Below are positions 26,278 through 36,354 of a DNA stretch of 64,000 bases, in pieces (the first letter of the stretch is position 1; the number at the start of each line of letters is the position of its first letter). The stretch spans positions 248,001 through 312,000 of the forward strand of contig NZ_OANU01000123.1 in the NCBI RefSeq assembly GCF_900089835.1, given 5' to 3'. The notes below the pieces were generated by a model. The model did no database searches and had not been told where the DNA came from. It saw only the letters and a program-made list of their open reading frames with translations. The DNA is from Vibrio thalassae (lineage in GTDB: Bacteria; Pseudomonadota; Gammaproteobacteria; Enterobacterales; Vibrionaceae). The translations under genes were made by a program, and so were the position numbers.

Positions 26278-27600
26278 ATGAGCAGTAAGGAAGTGGGGAA
26301 AATCGATCTCACCACCCGTAACGGCGAACGTATCGCTGTAGTTGCAGGTTTGCGCACCCCTTTTGCGCGCCAAAGCACCGAATTTAGCCAAGTACCTGCC
26401 GTTGATCTAGGCAAGATGGTTGTTGCCGAAATGATGGCACGTACTGATATTGATCCTAAGCTGATTGATCAAGTGGTATTTGGTCAAGTGGTTCAGATGC
26501 CTGAGGCACCAAATATCGCGCGAGAAATAGTTCTTGGCACTGGTATGAACATTCATACTGATGCCTATAGTGTGACCCGAGCTTGTGCGACAAGTTTCCA
26601 AGCCGCTGCCAATGTCTGTGAAAGTATTATGGCGGGCACTATTGATGTGGGTATCGCTGGTGGCGCGGATTCCTCTTCTGTTCTACCTATCGGGGTTTCT
26701 AAAAAACTGGCGGCGAATCTACTTGCTCTGAGTAAAACCAAAACCGTCGGACAAAAACTAAGCATTCTCAAGAAATTGTCTTTCAAAGACCTTATGCCTG
26801 TACCGCCAGCCGTCGCAGAGTATTCAACAGGCTTGTCCATGGGACAAACGGCTGAGCAGATGGCGAAGTCACACGGTATCACCCGTCTAGAGCAAGATGA
26901 GCTAGCGCATCGGTCACACTCTCTTGCATCACAAGCTTGGAAAGAGGGCAAAGTACGTGATGAAGTGATGACGGCTTTTCCTGAACCTTATAAGCAGTGT
27001 CTAGATCAAGATAACAATATCCGTCACGATTCAGAGCTTGCGAGTTACAGCAAGTTGCGTCCAGCATTTGACCGTCAATATGGCACGGTTACTGCGGCGA
27101 ACAGTACGCCGCTAACTGATGGTGCTGCCGCCATTATGTTGATGCGTGAAGGCCGCGCTAAAGAGCTGGGTTTAGAAATCAAAGGCTATATCCGTTCTTA
27201 TGCGTTCTCCGCTATTGGCGTTCGTGAAGATATGCTGATGGGGCCATCTTATGCGACGCCTATGGCGCTAGACCGCGCAGGTATCTCGCTATCAGATTTA
27301 ACGCTTATTGACATGCACGAAGCCTTCGCTGCTCAAGCACTCTCGAACGTCAAAATGTTTGCGAGTGAATCTTTTGCCAAAGAAAAGCTTGGTCGTTCGA
27401 GTGCGATTGGTGAAATTGATATGGAGAAATTTAACGTGCTTGGCGGTTCACTAGCTTACGGCCACCCATTCGCCGCCACTGGTGCACGAATGATTACACA
27501 AACACTCAACGAGCTTAAACGCCGTGGTGGTGGATTAGCGCTGAACACAGCATGTGCTGCTGGTGGCTTAGGCGCGGCGATGATTCTGGAGGTAGAATAA
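26278..27600 (+). CDS. fadI: 3-ketoacyl-CoA thiolase FadI
   Basis: FadI is the thiolase of the anaerobic/alternative beta-oxidation complex, cleaving 3-ketoacyl-CoA with CoA. The 440-residue protein has the nucleophilic Cys103 in TRACATSFQ. The C-terminal catalytic motifs are DMHEAFAAQ, GGSLAYGHPFAATG and NTACAAGGLGAA. The start ATG has GGAAGGAG just upstream. The stop shares one base with the fadJ start, so the two subunits are co-translated. A FadR-like operator precedes the gene. Confidence 0.96.
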   Translation: MSSKEVGKIDLTTRNGERIAVVAGLRTPFARQSTEFSQVPAVDLGKMVVAEMMARTDIDPKLIDQVVFGQVVQMPEAPNIAREIVLGTGMNIHTDAYSVTRACATSFQAAANVCESIMAGTIDVGIAGGADSSSVLPIGVSKKLAANLLALSKTKTVGQKLSILKKLSFKDLMPVPPAVAEYSTGLSMGQTAEQMAKSHGITRLEQDELAHRSHSLASQAWKEGKVRDEVMTAFPEPYKQCLDQDNNIRHDSELASYSKLRPAFDRQYGTVTAANSTPLTDGAAAIMLMREGRAKELGLEIKGYIRSYAFSAIGVREDMLMGPSYATPMALDRAGISLSDLTLIDMHEAFAAQALSNVKMFASESFAKEKLGRSSAIGEIDMEKFNVLGGSLAYGHPFAATGARMITQTLNELKRRGGGLALNTACAAGGLGAAMILEVE

Positions 27601-29717
27601 TGAGTGAGCAAAAAGCCTTTCATCTTAATGTTGATGAGCAGAACATTGCATGGCTTGGAATAGATGTTCCAGGTGAAAAAATGAATACCCTTCAAGCCGC
27701 GTTTGCCGATGAAATGGCACAAGTCTTTTCTGAGCTTGAAGAGAAAAAATCGGCACTTAAAGGGTTGATTGTCCACTCGCTGAAGCCGGATAACTTTATT
27801 GCTGGTGCAGACGTCAGAATGCTCGATGCCTGCACTTCTGCAGAAGAAGCGCAAGCGCTCGCGGCAAAAGGACAACAGATGTTCCAGCAGCTTTCCGACC
27901 TTCCATTCCCAGTCGTTGCAGCCATTCACGGTCCTTGCTTGGGGGGCGGTCTAGAACTCGCGCTCGCTTGTGATTATCGAGTGTGTAGTGATGTAGATAT
28001 TACTAAATTGGGACTACCAGAAGTTCAACTCGGTCTGCTACCAGGCTCTGGTGGTACTCAACGATTACCAAGACTGATTGGATTGCTGCCTTCTCTTGAC
28101 CTGATTCTCACCGGCAAGCAGCTTCGCGCGAAAAAAGCGAAGAAACTTGGTGTTGTTGATGCGAGCGTTCCGCCCACTATTTTGTTAGAGGTGGCAAAAG
28201 ATTTCTTAGAAAAAGGCAAAAAACGCAAAGCGAAGAAACTGTCTAAGAAAGAAGTGTTGATGTCGGGTACGGGCCTTGGTCGAAAAGTGATTTTTGATCA
28301 AGCAGCGAAGAAGACGAACGAAAAGACACGTGGCAACTATCCTGCGGCCGATGCCATTTTGGATGTGATTCGCTATGGTCTCGAAAAAGGCATGAAGAAA
28401 GGGCTGGAGAATGAAGCTAAACGTTTCGGCGAATTAGTGATGACTTCAGAATCGAAAGCGTTACGTTCTATTTTCTTCGCGATCACAGAGATGAAGAAAG
28501 AGTTTGGCAGCGATGCACAACCTAAAGCCGTCGACAACGCTGTAGTGCTTGGTGGTGGCTTAATGGGGGCGGGTATTACTCACGTCACCGTATGCAAAGC
28601 GAAAGTCCCTGTTCGCATTAAAGATGTGGCTAACGAAGGCATCGTGAATGCGCTTAACTACAACTTTAAGTTATTAGAGAAAAAGCGAAAGCGTCGCATT
28701 ATCTCTAAAGCGGATCTGCAAGCGCAAATGTTACAAATGGCTGGTGGCACAGACTTTACCGGTTTCGCCAAGGCCGATGTTGTGGTTGAAGCGGTATTTG
28801 AAGATCTGTCGTTAAAACAGCAGATGGTGAATGACGTTGAAACCAACGCTAAACCAGAGACCATTTTCGCTACCAATACGTCATCCATTCCTATTGCTCA
28901 GATTGCGGAAAAAGCCGAACGCCCGGAAAACGTGGTAGGTCTGCACTACTTTAGTCCAGCCGATAAAATGCCTTTGGTGGAAGTGATTCCTCATGAAGGT
29001 ACATCGGATGACACTATCGCGACTATGGTTAAGTTTGCTAGAAAGCAAGGCAAAACACCAATTGTGGTCAAAGACCAAGCTGGCTTCTACGTAAACCGTA
29101 TCTTAGCGCCTTACATGAATGAAGCGGCAAACGTTCTACTATCAAACGAGCCGATTGAAGCGCTCGATAACGCCTTGCTAGACTTTGGTTTCCCTGTCGG
29201 ACCTATTACATTGTTAGATGAAGTCGGTGTTGATATTGGTGCCAAGATCATGCCGATTCTCGTCGCTGAACTCGGTGAGCGATTCCAAGGTCCAGATGTC
29301 TTCGACAAGTTATTAAACGATGGCCGTAAAGGCAGAAAAACAGGCAAAGGTTTCTATACCTACAAAGGTAAGAAGAAGTCAGTGGACAGTTCGATGTATA
29401 GCGTTCTTGGGCTGAAACCTGAAGCTAAGATGTCTGAAAAGGATATCGCTATTCGCTGTGCTTTACCTATGTTGAACGAAGCAGTGCGCTGCTTGGACGA
29501 AGGTATTATTCGCAGTCCTCGTGACGGTGACATCGGTGCGATCTTCGGTATTGGTTTCCCACCATTCCTAGGGGGGCCTTTCCGCTATATGGATACGATT
29601 GGTATTAAGAAAGTGGTTGAGTTGATGAACCAACATGCTGAGAAATACGGTGACCGCTTCGCGCCATGCGACGGTTTATTAACTCGTGCGGGGCTTGACG
29701 AAACTTTCTATAAATAA
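27600..29717 (+). CDS. fadJ: Multifunctional fatty acid oxidation protein FadJ
   Basis: FadJ has enoyl-CoA hydratase, 3-hydroxyacyl-CoA epimerase and dehydrogenase activities and pairs with FadI. The 705-residue protein has a crotonase domain (GPCLGGGLELALACDYRV and LPEVQLGLLPGSGGTQRLP). The NAD-binding dehydrogenase domain starts VVLGGGLMGAGIT, with HYFSPADKMPLVEV and a C-terminal half ending GGPFRYMDTIG. ATG 27600 overlaps the fadI stop; an open frame extends upstream to 27552 but the fadI ribosome context rules it out. A bidirectional terminator follows. Confidence 0.96.
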   Translation: MSEQKAFHLNVDEQNIAWLGIDVPGEKMNTLQAAFADEMAQVFSELEEKKSALKGLIVHSLKPDNFIAGADVRMLDACTSAEEAQALAAKGQQMFQQLSDLPFPVVAAIHGPCLGGGLELALACDYRVCSDVDITKLGLPEVQLGLLPGSGGTQRLPRLIGLLPSLDLILTGKQLRAKKAKKLGVVDASVPPTILLEVAKDFLEKGKKRKAKKLSKKEVLMSGTGLGRKVIFDQAAKKTNEKTRGNYPAADAILDVIRYGLEKGMKKGLENEAKRFGELVMTSESKALRSIFFAITEMKKEFGSDAQPKAVDNAVVLGGGLMGAGITHVTVCKAKVPVRIKDVANEGIVNALNYNFKLLEKKRKRRIISKADLQAQMLQMAGGTDFTGFAKADVVVEAVFEDLSLKQQMVNDVETNAKPETIFATNTSSIPIAQIAEKAERPENVVGLHYFSPADKMPLVEVIPHEGTSDDTIATMVKFARKQGKTPIVVKDQAGFYVNRILAPYMNEAANVLLSNEPIEALDNALLDFGFPVGPITLLDEVGVDIGAKIMPILVAELGERFQGPDVFDKLLNDGRKGRKTGKGFYTYKGKKKSVDSSMYSVLGLKPEAKMSEKDIAIRCALPMLNEAVRCLDEGIIRSPRDGDIGAIFGIGFPPFLGGPFRYMDTIGIKKVVELMNQHAEKYGDRFAPCDGLLTRAGLDETFYK

Positions 29718-29722
29718 GCGTT

Positions 29723-29755
29723 AAAAAACAAAACCCCTCGAATGAGGGGTTTTTT
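29723..29755. terminator. Bidirectional terminator between fadJ and the M16 protease
   Basis: AAACCCCTC / GAGGGGTTT stem, GAAT loop, flanked by A-run on the left and T-run on the right. It serves two convergent genes. Confidence 0.9.
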
Positions 29756-29756
29756 A

Positions 29757-32540
29757 TTATCCTAAATCTGTATCCTTTGGTCTTAATTGAAACTCTTCAA
29801 TTGAGCCTATTTCTAAACCTAGGTCTAAACGCGGCGCGTTAATATGTGCTTTACCTTGGCTGTGCATGATTAGTCGATTGGCGGTTCTTGGTTTTAGCTC
29901 ATTCACGATAAAGCGAATCATATCCGCCCTGGTGAGTGATTTAAGTTCAGTGAGCACCTTCTCTCGTTGGTTAAATTCGGTGTCTTTGTTGCCAATGGCT
30001 ATCCATAGTCGCTGAGCTCGACCTCGCAATGTGGTATCAGGAGTTGAGATTTGATTCCAAAGCCCTTTCTTACTGCTGTGCCACTGGTAATCATTAAGTT
30101 CTAATAACACCATGTAGAAGGCGTTAAGAAACTCGTCGATTGAGCGAATCAAATCGTTAGGAGCGGCATTTGGTGATTGGACATACATGACAATACCTGG
30201 GTGGCGGTTAAGCGGCATATTACCGGTGCCAACCATATAGCCGAGCTGCTGCTTGGTTCGTATCTCATGGAAGAAGGTGGCGGACATCAGATGGTTTGCT
30301 AATGAGTACAGCGCGATGCTTCTCGGTTTGATATCCTCGCATTGATAGTAAACTACGATGGCAGAGTCATCTTGATCGCAGAATACTTCTTTTTGAAAAC
30401 TGCCATTCTCCCCAAGCATGACCAACGGTCGTAGGCTTTCTTCGTATTTTTGATTGTTCAGCCTAAGGGCGTCTTTTAATGTGGTGGCGATATCGAGTGC
30501 CCCTTGGCGATGCCAATCCCCATAGACAAACATCTCAATATGCAGCTCAGATAAAATAGACTGAACGAAGTTCGGTAGCTCATCCACCTCAATAGATTCG
30601 AGCGCTTCGATAAGCACCGGATAAGGTGGGTTGTTTGGCTGCAATATTCCTGTCATTGCGTTGAATAACTGAGAAATAGGACGATCTTTGGCGGTATTGC
30701 GCCAACTTCTTAATAGTTGCGCTTTAATGCTATCGAAACGAGCAGGATTAAACTCTCGAGAGGCAAATCGCTTAAGAATCATTTCCAGTAGCTGGGGTTG
30801 CTTTTTACTAAATCCTGATATGGACAGCGTAACGCCGCCCTGATGAGCATACATGTCATACCCAAGGCCAGCCACTTCCGCTGGGTAGGTCTCTTCAGAC
30901 AATGAGTCGAGGAACATCTCGACACATAAGCGGGTCTTGACAATATTCTTAGGTGAATTCACCGAGTGAGGACTATCGATAGCGATGAACACGACACCTT
31001 TTGGTACGTTGAACTTATCGTCTTGTAGGTGCCAAAGTCTAAATCCTTCGAGGTCTTCAATTAGATCTGGATGCTCGCCATGCGACTCTACTGGATAGGT
31101 TTTCAGGTCGTAGTTGATGAATGGGTTTTTTTCGGGCAAACCAAACGGCAGCTCTGACAGCTTGGGGCACTGATTAAAATACGCCAGCTGTTCATTGGTA
31201 AAACGTGCTACAGAGTAGGGCGTAAAATACCATTTTGCTTGTTTGTCGTAGTGACGATCTTTGGCGACTAACGTAGCTTTCAAGTTTTCTGTGGTTAGAT
31301 AAGAGGCATACTGGCGGAGTAAGGCTTCATCATAGCCTGACATCTTGTAGTCACCGTAAACGATATCCTCGGGAAGATAGTTTTGCATGTTCATCACAAG
31401 GTGACTGACGAGATCTAAAGGCCTAGCTGGCTCCTGAAACTGGAATGCGGATTCAGTAACGGCACGTTTTTCATCATAACGCCAAGCGTCCATGCCTTCA
31501 GATTTTATCAGAGTGATGAACTGGAATACCGCTTGAATGATGTCATCCACCTGATCTAGCCCAACCGGTGTCAATGAAACACTGACGCTAAACTCCCGGA
31601 AATTGCTACCTGATGCGCCGCCCCCTGCGGATAACGAGGTAATCCATCCCTTATTTTTGAGATAAAGCATTAAACTGCCGTGACCTTCATAGCCAAGCAA
31701 GTTGGCAAAGTAAGACATGGGTTTTTGGTGATAATGCTGATGGGTCGCAGGCAAAGGGAACGAAAGAATGAGTTTACGAATCTCTTTCACTGGCTCAACT
31801 TGGATCAGGACTTGCGTGTGCTCTTTGGTAATAAAAGGTATATCAACAGTTTTGCCCTGCAGATGGTTATCGATAATGTCACTAAATTTAGCATGAGCCC
31901 ACTCCTCTAACTCATCGAGTTCGTGAGGTCCGATTAACGCGAGCGTCATAATGTCCGAAGAGTAGTGATCTTTATGAAAACGAACAATTTCTCGTCTAAT
32001 GCTGTGTCCATTTCGGTCGCTGAGCGTATCAATATTGCCAACGGAGAACTTTGAAAAAGGGTGTGCTTGATTGATCGTTTCTTTTTGAACCTGATAAAGA
32101 CGTCGGCCATCTTCATGAAGTTTCAGCTTGTATTCGGAGTCAACGGCTTGACGTTCTTTATCAAGCGCTTCCTCGTTAAATAGCGGGGCGGTGAAAAATT
32201 GGCTAAAACGGTCTAGAGCTTTCTCGAACGCGTTGGGATAGACATCGAAGAAAAAGCAGGAGTGTTCAGTTCCAGTCCACGCATTATTGGAACCACCATG
32301 TTGGCTAATAAAGGATTGAAATTCACCAACTTTGGGGTATTTCTCTGTGCCGAGAAAGAGCATATGCTCCAGATAGTGAGCGAGCCCTTCACGATCATCA
32401 GGATCGTCAAAATGACCGACATTAACGGCCAGAGCGGCGGCCGATTTTTGAGCCTGCATATCTTGAATAAGCAGCACTCTTAGCTCATTGTTGAGAGTAA
32501 GGTAGCGATAGGAGCGACTATCATTAGGACTTAGATGCAC
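29757..32540 (-). CDS. Insulinase-family (M16) zinc protease, pitrilysin-like
   Basis: A 927-residue M16 metallopeptidase of the pitrilysin/insulysin size class. The inverted zinc motif is His55-Tyr-Leu-Glu58-His59 in LAHYLEHMLFLG, with the downstream acidic ligand region DSEYKLKLHEDGRR. The protein starts directly at the first barrel domain without a signal peptide (MHLSPNDSRSYRYL), so it may be cytoplasmic, unlike E. coli periplasmic PtrA. The start is GTG with GGAG 7 nt upstream. It has its own promoter region, divergent from sixA. Confidence 0.92.
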   Translation of the reverse strand: MHLSPNDSRSYRYLTLNNELRVLLIQDMQAQKSAAALAVNVGHFDDPDDREGLAHYLEHMLFLGTEKYPKVGEFQSFISQHGGSNNAWTGTEHSCFFFDVYPNAFEKALDRFSQFFTAPLFNEEALDKERQAVDSEYKLKLHEDGRRLYQVQKETINQAHPFSKFSVGNIDTLSDRNGHSIRREIVRFHKDHYSSDIMTLALIGPHELDELEEWAHAKFSDIIDNHLQGKTVDIPFITKEHTQVLIQVEPVKEIRKLILSFPLPATHQHYHQKPMSYFANLLGYEGHGSLMLYLKNKGWITSLSAGGGASGSNFREFSVSVSLTPVGLDQVDDIIQAVFQFITLIKSEGMDAWRYDEKRAVTESAFQFQEPARPLDLVSHLVMNMQNYLPEDIVYGDYKMSGYDEALLRQYASYLTTENLKATLVAKDRHYDKQAKWYFTPYSVARFTNEQLAYFNQCPKLSELPFGLPEKNPFINYDLKTYPVESHGEHPDLIEDLEGFRLWHLQDDKFNVPKGVVFIAIDSPHSVNSPKNIVKTRLCVEMFLDSLSEETYPAEVAGLGYDMYAHQGGVTLSISGFSKKQPQLLEMILKRFASREFNPARFDSIKAQLLRSWRNTAKDRPISQLFNAMTGILQPNNPPYPVLIEALESIEVDELPNFVQSILSELHIEMFVYGDWHRQGALDIATTLKDALRLNNQKYEESLRPLVMLGENGSFQKEVFCDQDDSAIVVYYQCEDIKPRSIALYSLANHLMSATFFHEIRTKQQLGYMVGTGNMPLNRHPGIVMYVQSPNAAPNDLIRSIDEFLNAFYMVLLELNDYQWHSSKKGLWNQISTPDTTLRGRAQRLWIAIGNKDTEFNQREKVLTELKSLTRADMIRFIVNELKPRTANRLIMHSQGKAHINAPRLDLGLEIGSIEEFQLRPKDTDLG

Positions 32541-32833
32541 TTATCTTCTCCAGATTAGGCGGAAGCTTGGACAGCTCAACCAAGCACCTGGCAACAAAAG
32601 CAATATCTCACTATTGGTGCTAACAGGGTTTACCAATACTTAAGTAAAATAATTATGACGATAAATAAGAGACACGCAAAAACAAAGTTACAAATATTTT
32701 TAGACTACTTAATAAATTGTTAAGAAAGTCGAAGCCTTTAGCAAGTGAATTGATATAATTAATTTTTTTAAATAAGTATAGCTCTGTATCGATGGAACGA
32801 TGAAGTTAACCATCAGTAGAATCAGGTAAATAT

Positions 32834-33298
32834 ATGAAAGTTTTTATAATGCGGCATGGCGAGGCTGTTCATTACGCGCCCAGTGACGAAGAGCGAGAGT
32901 TAACCTCTCACGGTAAAGAATGTTCGGTCATCGTTGCGAGAGCTTGTAAGCAGCAAGGTTACTGGGAGTTTGACAAAGTAATGGTCAGCCCATACCTAAG
33001 AGCGCAACAAACTTGGGCTGCAATTAGTAGCGAGTTTAGTAGTAACGACGTGGTGACCTCTGACGACATTACGCCTTATGGTCAGGCCGAAGACGTGGTT
33101 GAATATGTGTCAGCGATTGCTGAGTTAGAAAATCTTGAGTCAATTTTGCTGGTATCACATTTGCCGTTGGTAGGGTACTTAACCGCCGAGTTTGTGGGTG
33201 ATATCAGTGCGCCTATGTTTCCGACATCAGGCTTAGTGTGCGTTGAGTATGATGTGGAGAAAAGACAGGGCGAAGTGCTTTGGCACATTCACCCTTAG
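32834..33298 (+). CDS. sixA: Phosphohistidine phosphatase SixA
   Basis: SixA is a small histidine phosphatase that removes phosphate from phospho-His proteins (in E. coli ArcB and the nitrogen-PTS). The 154-residue protein opens MKVFIMRHGEAVHYA; the nucleophile is His8 in RHGE. The second catalytic His is in LLVSHLPLVGYL. It follows a 293-bp AT-rich gap shared with the divergent protease and ends 12 bp from the convergent smrB. Confidence 0.94.
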   Translation: MKVFIMRHGEAVHYAPSDEERELTSHGKECSVIVARACKQQGYWEFDKVMVSPYLRAQQTWAAISSEFSSNDVVTSDDITPYGQAEDVVEYVSAIAELENLESILLVSHLPLVGYLTAEFVGDISAPMFPTSGLVCVEYDVEKRQGEVLWHIHP

Positions 33299-33310
33299 TT
33301 AAAATCGATA

Positions 33311-33841
33311 TTACTTCTCTGGTATAGAAAGCAGTACCAACAGAGCACCATCACCACCAAACTCGAGTGGTGCTTGGTGAAACGCCATCACGTCGGGATG
33401 CTGCGCTAACCATAGCGGCGCTTTCTGTTTCAAAATGTGCTTGCCAATACCATGCATGACGCAAGCACAATGAATATTTTCTTTCACACAATGGGCAATC
33501 ATGGCGCCCAATTCACGTTTTGCTTCTTGTTGCGTCATGCCGTGCATGTCTAGGAACACATCGGGAACATAGACGCCTCTGCGTAGCCTTTTTACTTCAT
33601 ACGTCGACACATCATCTCGCGCATAGCGTGTAGGTCCTTCGTCGCTTAAGTGCGGAACAAATTCATCGGAGAAGTAAAACTCGGCGTCTTTGGCTTCTCT
33701 ATTGGATCTTTTTGCTTCTTTTTGTTTCTTATTTCGGTTTGGCTGCTGGACTATGGTATCCTGTCGCAACTTTTTTACGCCTTGTACTGCGTCCCGGAAT
33801 AGACCGAAATCATTATCGGTATTGTCGTCTTTCTGGCTCAT
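33311..33841 (-). CDS. smrB: Ribosome rescue endonuclease SmrB
   Basis: SmrB cleaves mRNA at collided ribosomes. The 176-residue protein has a basic N-terminal extension and a C-terminal Smr domain. The catalytic-type motif is Asp98-Met-His100 (usually DLH), and HGIGKH follows near residue 130. The final segment FGGDGALLVLL is typical. The open frame reaches 33949, but MSQKDDN at 33841 is the usual start. It is divergent from prmB, with only 62 bp between start codons. Confidence 0.92.
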   Translation of the reverse strand: MSQKDDNTDNDFGLFRDAVQGVKKLRQDTIVQQPNRNKKQKEAKRSNREAKDAEFYFSDEFVPHLSDEGPTRYARDDVSTYEVKRLRRGVYVPDVFLDMHGMTQQEAKRELGAMIAHCVKENIHCACVMHGIGKHILKQKAPLWLAQHPDVMAFHQAPLEFGGDGALLVLLSIPEK

Positions 33842-33903
33842 TAATGGGAACAACTCATTAAAATAGGTTATTAGCAGTATTGTAGCGCTTTTTGGAGGCA
33901 ATT

Positions 33904-34836
33904 TTGGATAAGATTTTTGTGGAAGAAGCCGTTTCTGAGCTTCACACATTACAAGACGTGATTCGTTGGACGGTCAGTCGCTTCAACGCAGCGGGTCTTT
34001 TTTATGGCCACGGCACCGACAATGCTTGGGATGAAGCGGTTCAGTTGATTCTGCCAACGCTGTACTTACCTATCGATGTGCCACCACATGTTTTGAACTC
34101 ACGTTTAACCAGCAGTGAGCGTCTTCGTGTCGTCGAACGTGTGATTAGACGTATCAACGAACGCACGCCAACCGCTTACTTGACGAATAAAGCGTGGTTC
34201 TGTGGTTTAGAGTTCTTTGTTGATGAGCGTGTATTGGTACCACGTTCTCCAATTGGCGAATTGATTGAAGCACAGTTCCAACCTTGGTTAACAGAAGAGC
34301 CTGTACGTATTATGGATCTGTGTACGGGTAGTGGTTGCATCGCGATTGCGTGTGCTCATGCTTTCCCAGATGCAGAAGTCGATGCCATTGATATCTCAAC
34401 CGATGCATTGGAAGTTGCCGAACAAAACGTTCAAGACCATGGCCTTGAACAGCAAGTGTTCCCGATTCGTTCTGACTTGTTCCGCGATCTTCCAAAAGAG
34501 AAATACAACCTGATTGTTTCCAACCCACCTTATGTGGATGAAGAAGACATGAATTCTTTACCAGAAGAGTTCACACATGAGCCAGAGCTTGGCCTTGCCG
34601 CTGGAACTGATGGATTGAAACTCGTGCGTCGTATTCTTTCTAATGCGCCAGACTACCTAACGGATGACGGTATTCTTATCTGTGAGGTGGGTAATTCCAT
34701 GGTGCACATGATGGAACAGTACCCTCATATTCCATTTACTTGGATTGAGTTTGAGAACGGTGGCCATGGTGTATTCATGCTGACGCGAGAGCAGCTTGTT
34801 GCTCACGCCGAGGAATTTGCAATCTACAAAGATTAG
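33904..34836 (+). CDS. prmB: Ribosomal protein uL3 glutamine methyltransferase PrmB
   Basis: PrmB methylates the side-chain amide of a glutamine in ribosomal protein uL3. The 310-residue protein has the SAM-binding motif DLCTGSGCIAIA and the glutamine methyltransferase motif NPPYVDEED. I chose TTG 33904 (MDKIFVEEAVSEL) because GGAGG at 33894-33898 is 5 nt upstream and the N-terminus matches the family. The leader shares a 14-base identity with that of cheY, also a TTG gene. Confidence 0.95.
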   Translation: MDKIFVEEAVSELHTLQDVIRWTVSRFNAAGLFYGHGTDNAWDEAVQLILPTLYLPIDVPPHVLNSRLTSSERLRVVERVIRRINERTPTAYLTNKAWFCGLEFFVDERVLVPRSPIGELIEAQFQPWLTEEPVRIMDLCTGSGCIAIACAHAFPDAEVDAIDISTDALEVAEQNVQDHGLEQQVFPIRSDLFRDLPKEKYNLIVSNPPYVDEEDMNSLPEEFTHEPELGLAAGTDGLKLVRRILSNAPDYLTDDGILICEVGNSMVHMMEQYPHIPFTWIEFENGGHGVFMLTREQLVAHAEEFAIYKD

Positions 34837-34856
34837 TCCGCTTCGAGACAAACCCA

Positions 34857-34888
34857 AACGCCGTAATGAGAATTGCGGCGTTTTTTTG
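34857..34888 (+). terminator. Terminator after prmB
   Basis: An 11-bp stem AACGCCGTAAT / ATTGCGGCGTT (one G-U), GAGA loop and seven T. It separates prmB from aroC. Confidence 0.88.
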
Positions 34889-34994
34889 TTTGGGGGTTTA
34901 CAACGTCTGCCTTTGTCGTCACTATGAAATCACCAAGAACAGACAGGCATTGAACAAGCTCGGATATAGCTTGTTCTGACAGACAGAGGAAGTA

Positions 34995-36080
34995 ATGGCA
35001 GGAAATAGCATCGGACAACATTTTCGTGTAACAACATTTGGAGAAAGTCACGGTATTGCATTAGGTTGTATTGTTGATGGTTGTCCTCCAGGGTTAGAAA
35101 TTACCGAAGCCGATCTGCAAGTAGACTTAGATCGTCGCCGTCCAGGTACCTCAAAGTACACCACTCAGAGACGTGAACCCGATGAAGTAAAAATTCTTTC
35201 TGGGGTGTTTGAGGGGCAAACGACAGGGACATCCATTGGTTTGTTGATTGAAAACACCGATCAGCGCTCTAAAGACTATTCAGACATTAAAGATAAGTTC
35301 CGTCCTGGTCATGCCGATTATACTTACCACCAAAAGTACGGGGTACGTGATTATCGAGGTGGTGGTCGTTCGTCAGCTCGTGAAACCGCAATGCGTGTGG
35401 CCGCTGGTGCCATCGCAAAGAAATACCTTAAACAAGAATTTGGTGTAGAAATTCGCGCTTATTTGTCACAAATGGGTGATGTGTCTATCGACAAGGTTGA
35501 TTGGAATGAAATCGAAAATAACGCCTTCTTCTGCCCTGATGTGGACAAAGTTGACGCGTTTGATCAGCTAATTCGAGACCTGAAAAAACAAGGCGATTCT
35601 ATTGGTGCCAAACTGCAAGTGGTTGCGACCAATGTACCCGTTGGCCTTGGCGAGCCAATTTTCGATCGCCTTGATGCCGATATTGCTCATGCATTGATGA
35701 GTATTAATGCTGTAAAGGGTGTCGAAATTGGTGATGGTTTTGATGTAGTAAACCAAAAAGGCAGCGAACATCGTGATCCTTTAACGCCTGACGGCTTTTC
35801 AAGCAACCACGCTGGTGGCATTTTAGGTGGTATTTCTACCGGGCAAGATATCGTTGCGAATATTGCTCTAAAACCGACATCCAGTATAACCGTTCCAGGT
35901 GAGACGATTACTCGAACGGGAGAGCCGACTAAGCTAATTACCAAAGGCCGCCACGACCCTTGTGTAGGCATTCGTGCTGTGCCAATCGCGGAAGCGATGC
36001 TGGCGATTGTTCTTCTTGATCACTTATTGCGTCATCGTGGCCAAAATCATGGCGTGACAACAGAAACCCCAGCTATCTAA
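34995..36080 (+). CDS. aroC: Chorismate synthase AroC
   Basis: AroC makes chorismate from EPSP, the last step of the shikimate pathway, using reduced FMN. The 361-residue protein shows the signatures GESHGIALGCIVDGCPPG, YRGGGRSSARETA-type (GGGRSSARETAMRVAAGA) and RHDPCVGIRAVPIAEAM. ATG 34995 has AGAGGAAG upstream. It is flanked by terminators on both sides, so it is transcribed alone. Confidence 0.97.
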   Translation: MAGNSIGQHFRVTTFGESHGIALGCIVDGCPPGLEITEADLQVDLDRRRPGTSKYTTQRREPDEVKILSGVFEGQTTGTSIGLLIENTDQRSKDYSDIKDKFRPGHADYTYHQKYGVRDYRGGGRSSARETAMRVAAGAIAKKYLKQEFGVEIRAYLSQMGDVSIDKVDWNEIENNAFFCPDVDKVDAFDQLIRDLKKQGDSIGAKLQVVATNVPVGLGEPIFDRLDADIAHALMSINAVKGVEIGDGFDVVNQKGSEHRDPLTPDGFSSNHAGGILGGISTGQDIVANIALKPTSSITVPGETITRTGEPTKLITKGRHDPCVGIRAVPIAEAMLAIVLLDHLLRHRGQNHGVTTETPAI

Positions 36081-36104
36081 TTCGCATTAGTCGTATCAGA
36101 TTGA

Positions 36105-36136
36105 AAGCCTCGTAGTGCCGCTACGAGGTTTTTTTG
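36105..36136 (+). terminator. Terminator after aroC
   Basis: Perfect 8-bp stem CCTCGTAG / CTACGAGG, TGCCG loop and a run of seven T. Confidence 0.9.
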
Positions 36137-36354
36137 TCCCTCATCACGTCTTGGATAATAAATAGTCAAAATTGGTGATGATATGAAATTAGTCACAATA
36201 TTTTTAAGGGTATAGGGTCACACTAGAACTTCATTAAGAAAGGGAGTGCATTTATTGGACAGAAGGATCCGAAAAATGACTTGGAAGACGAGCTGGCGGG
36301 TAACCGCCGACTCGATGCAACTGTGCTTGTTTCCAATCATTTTAGGAGTCCATT

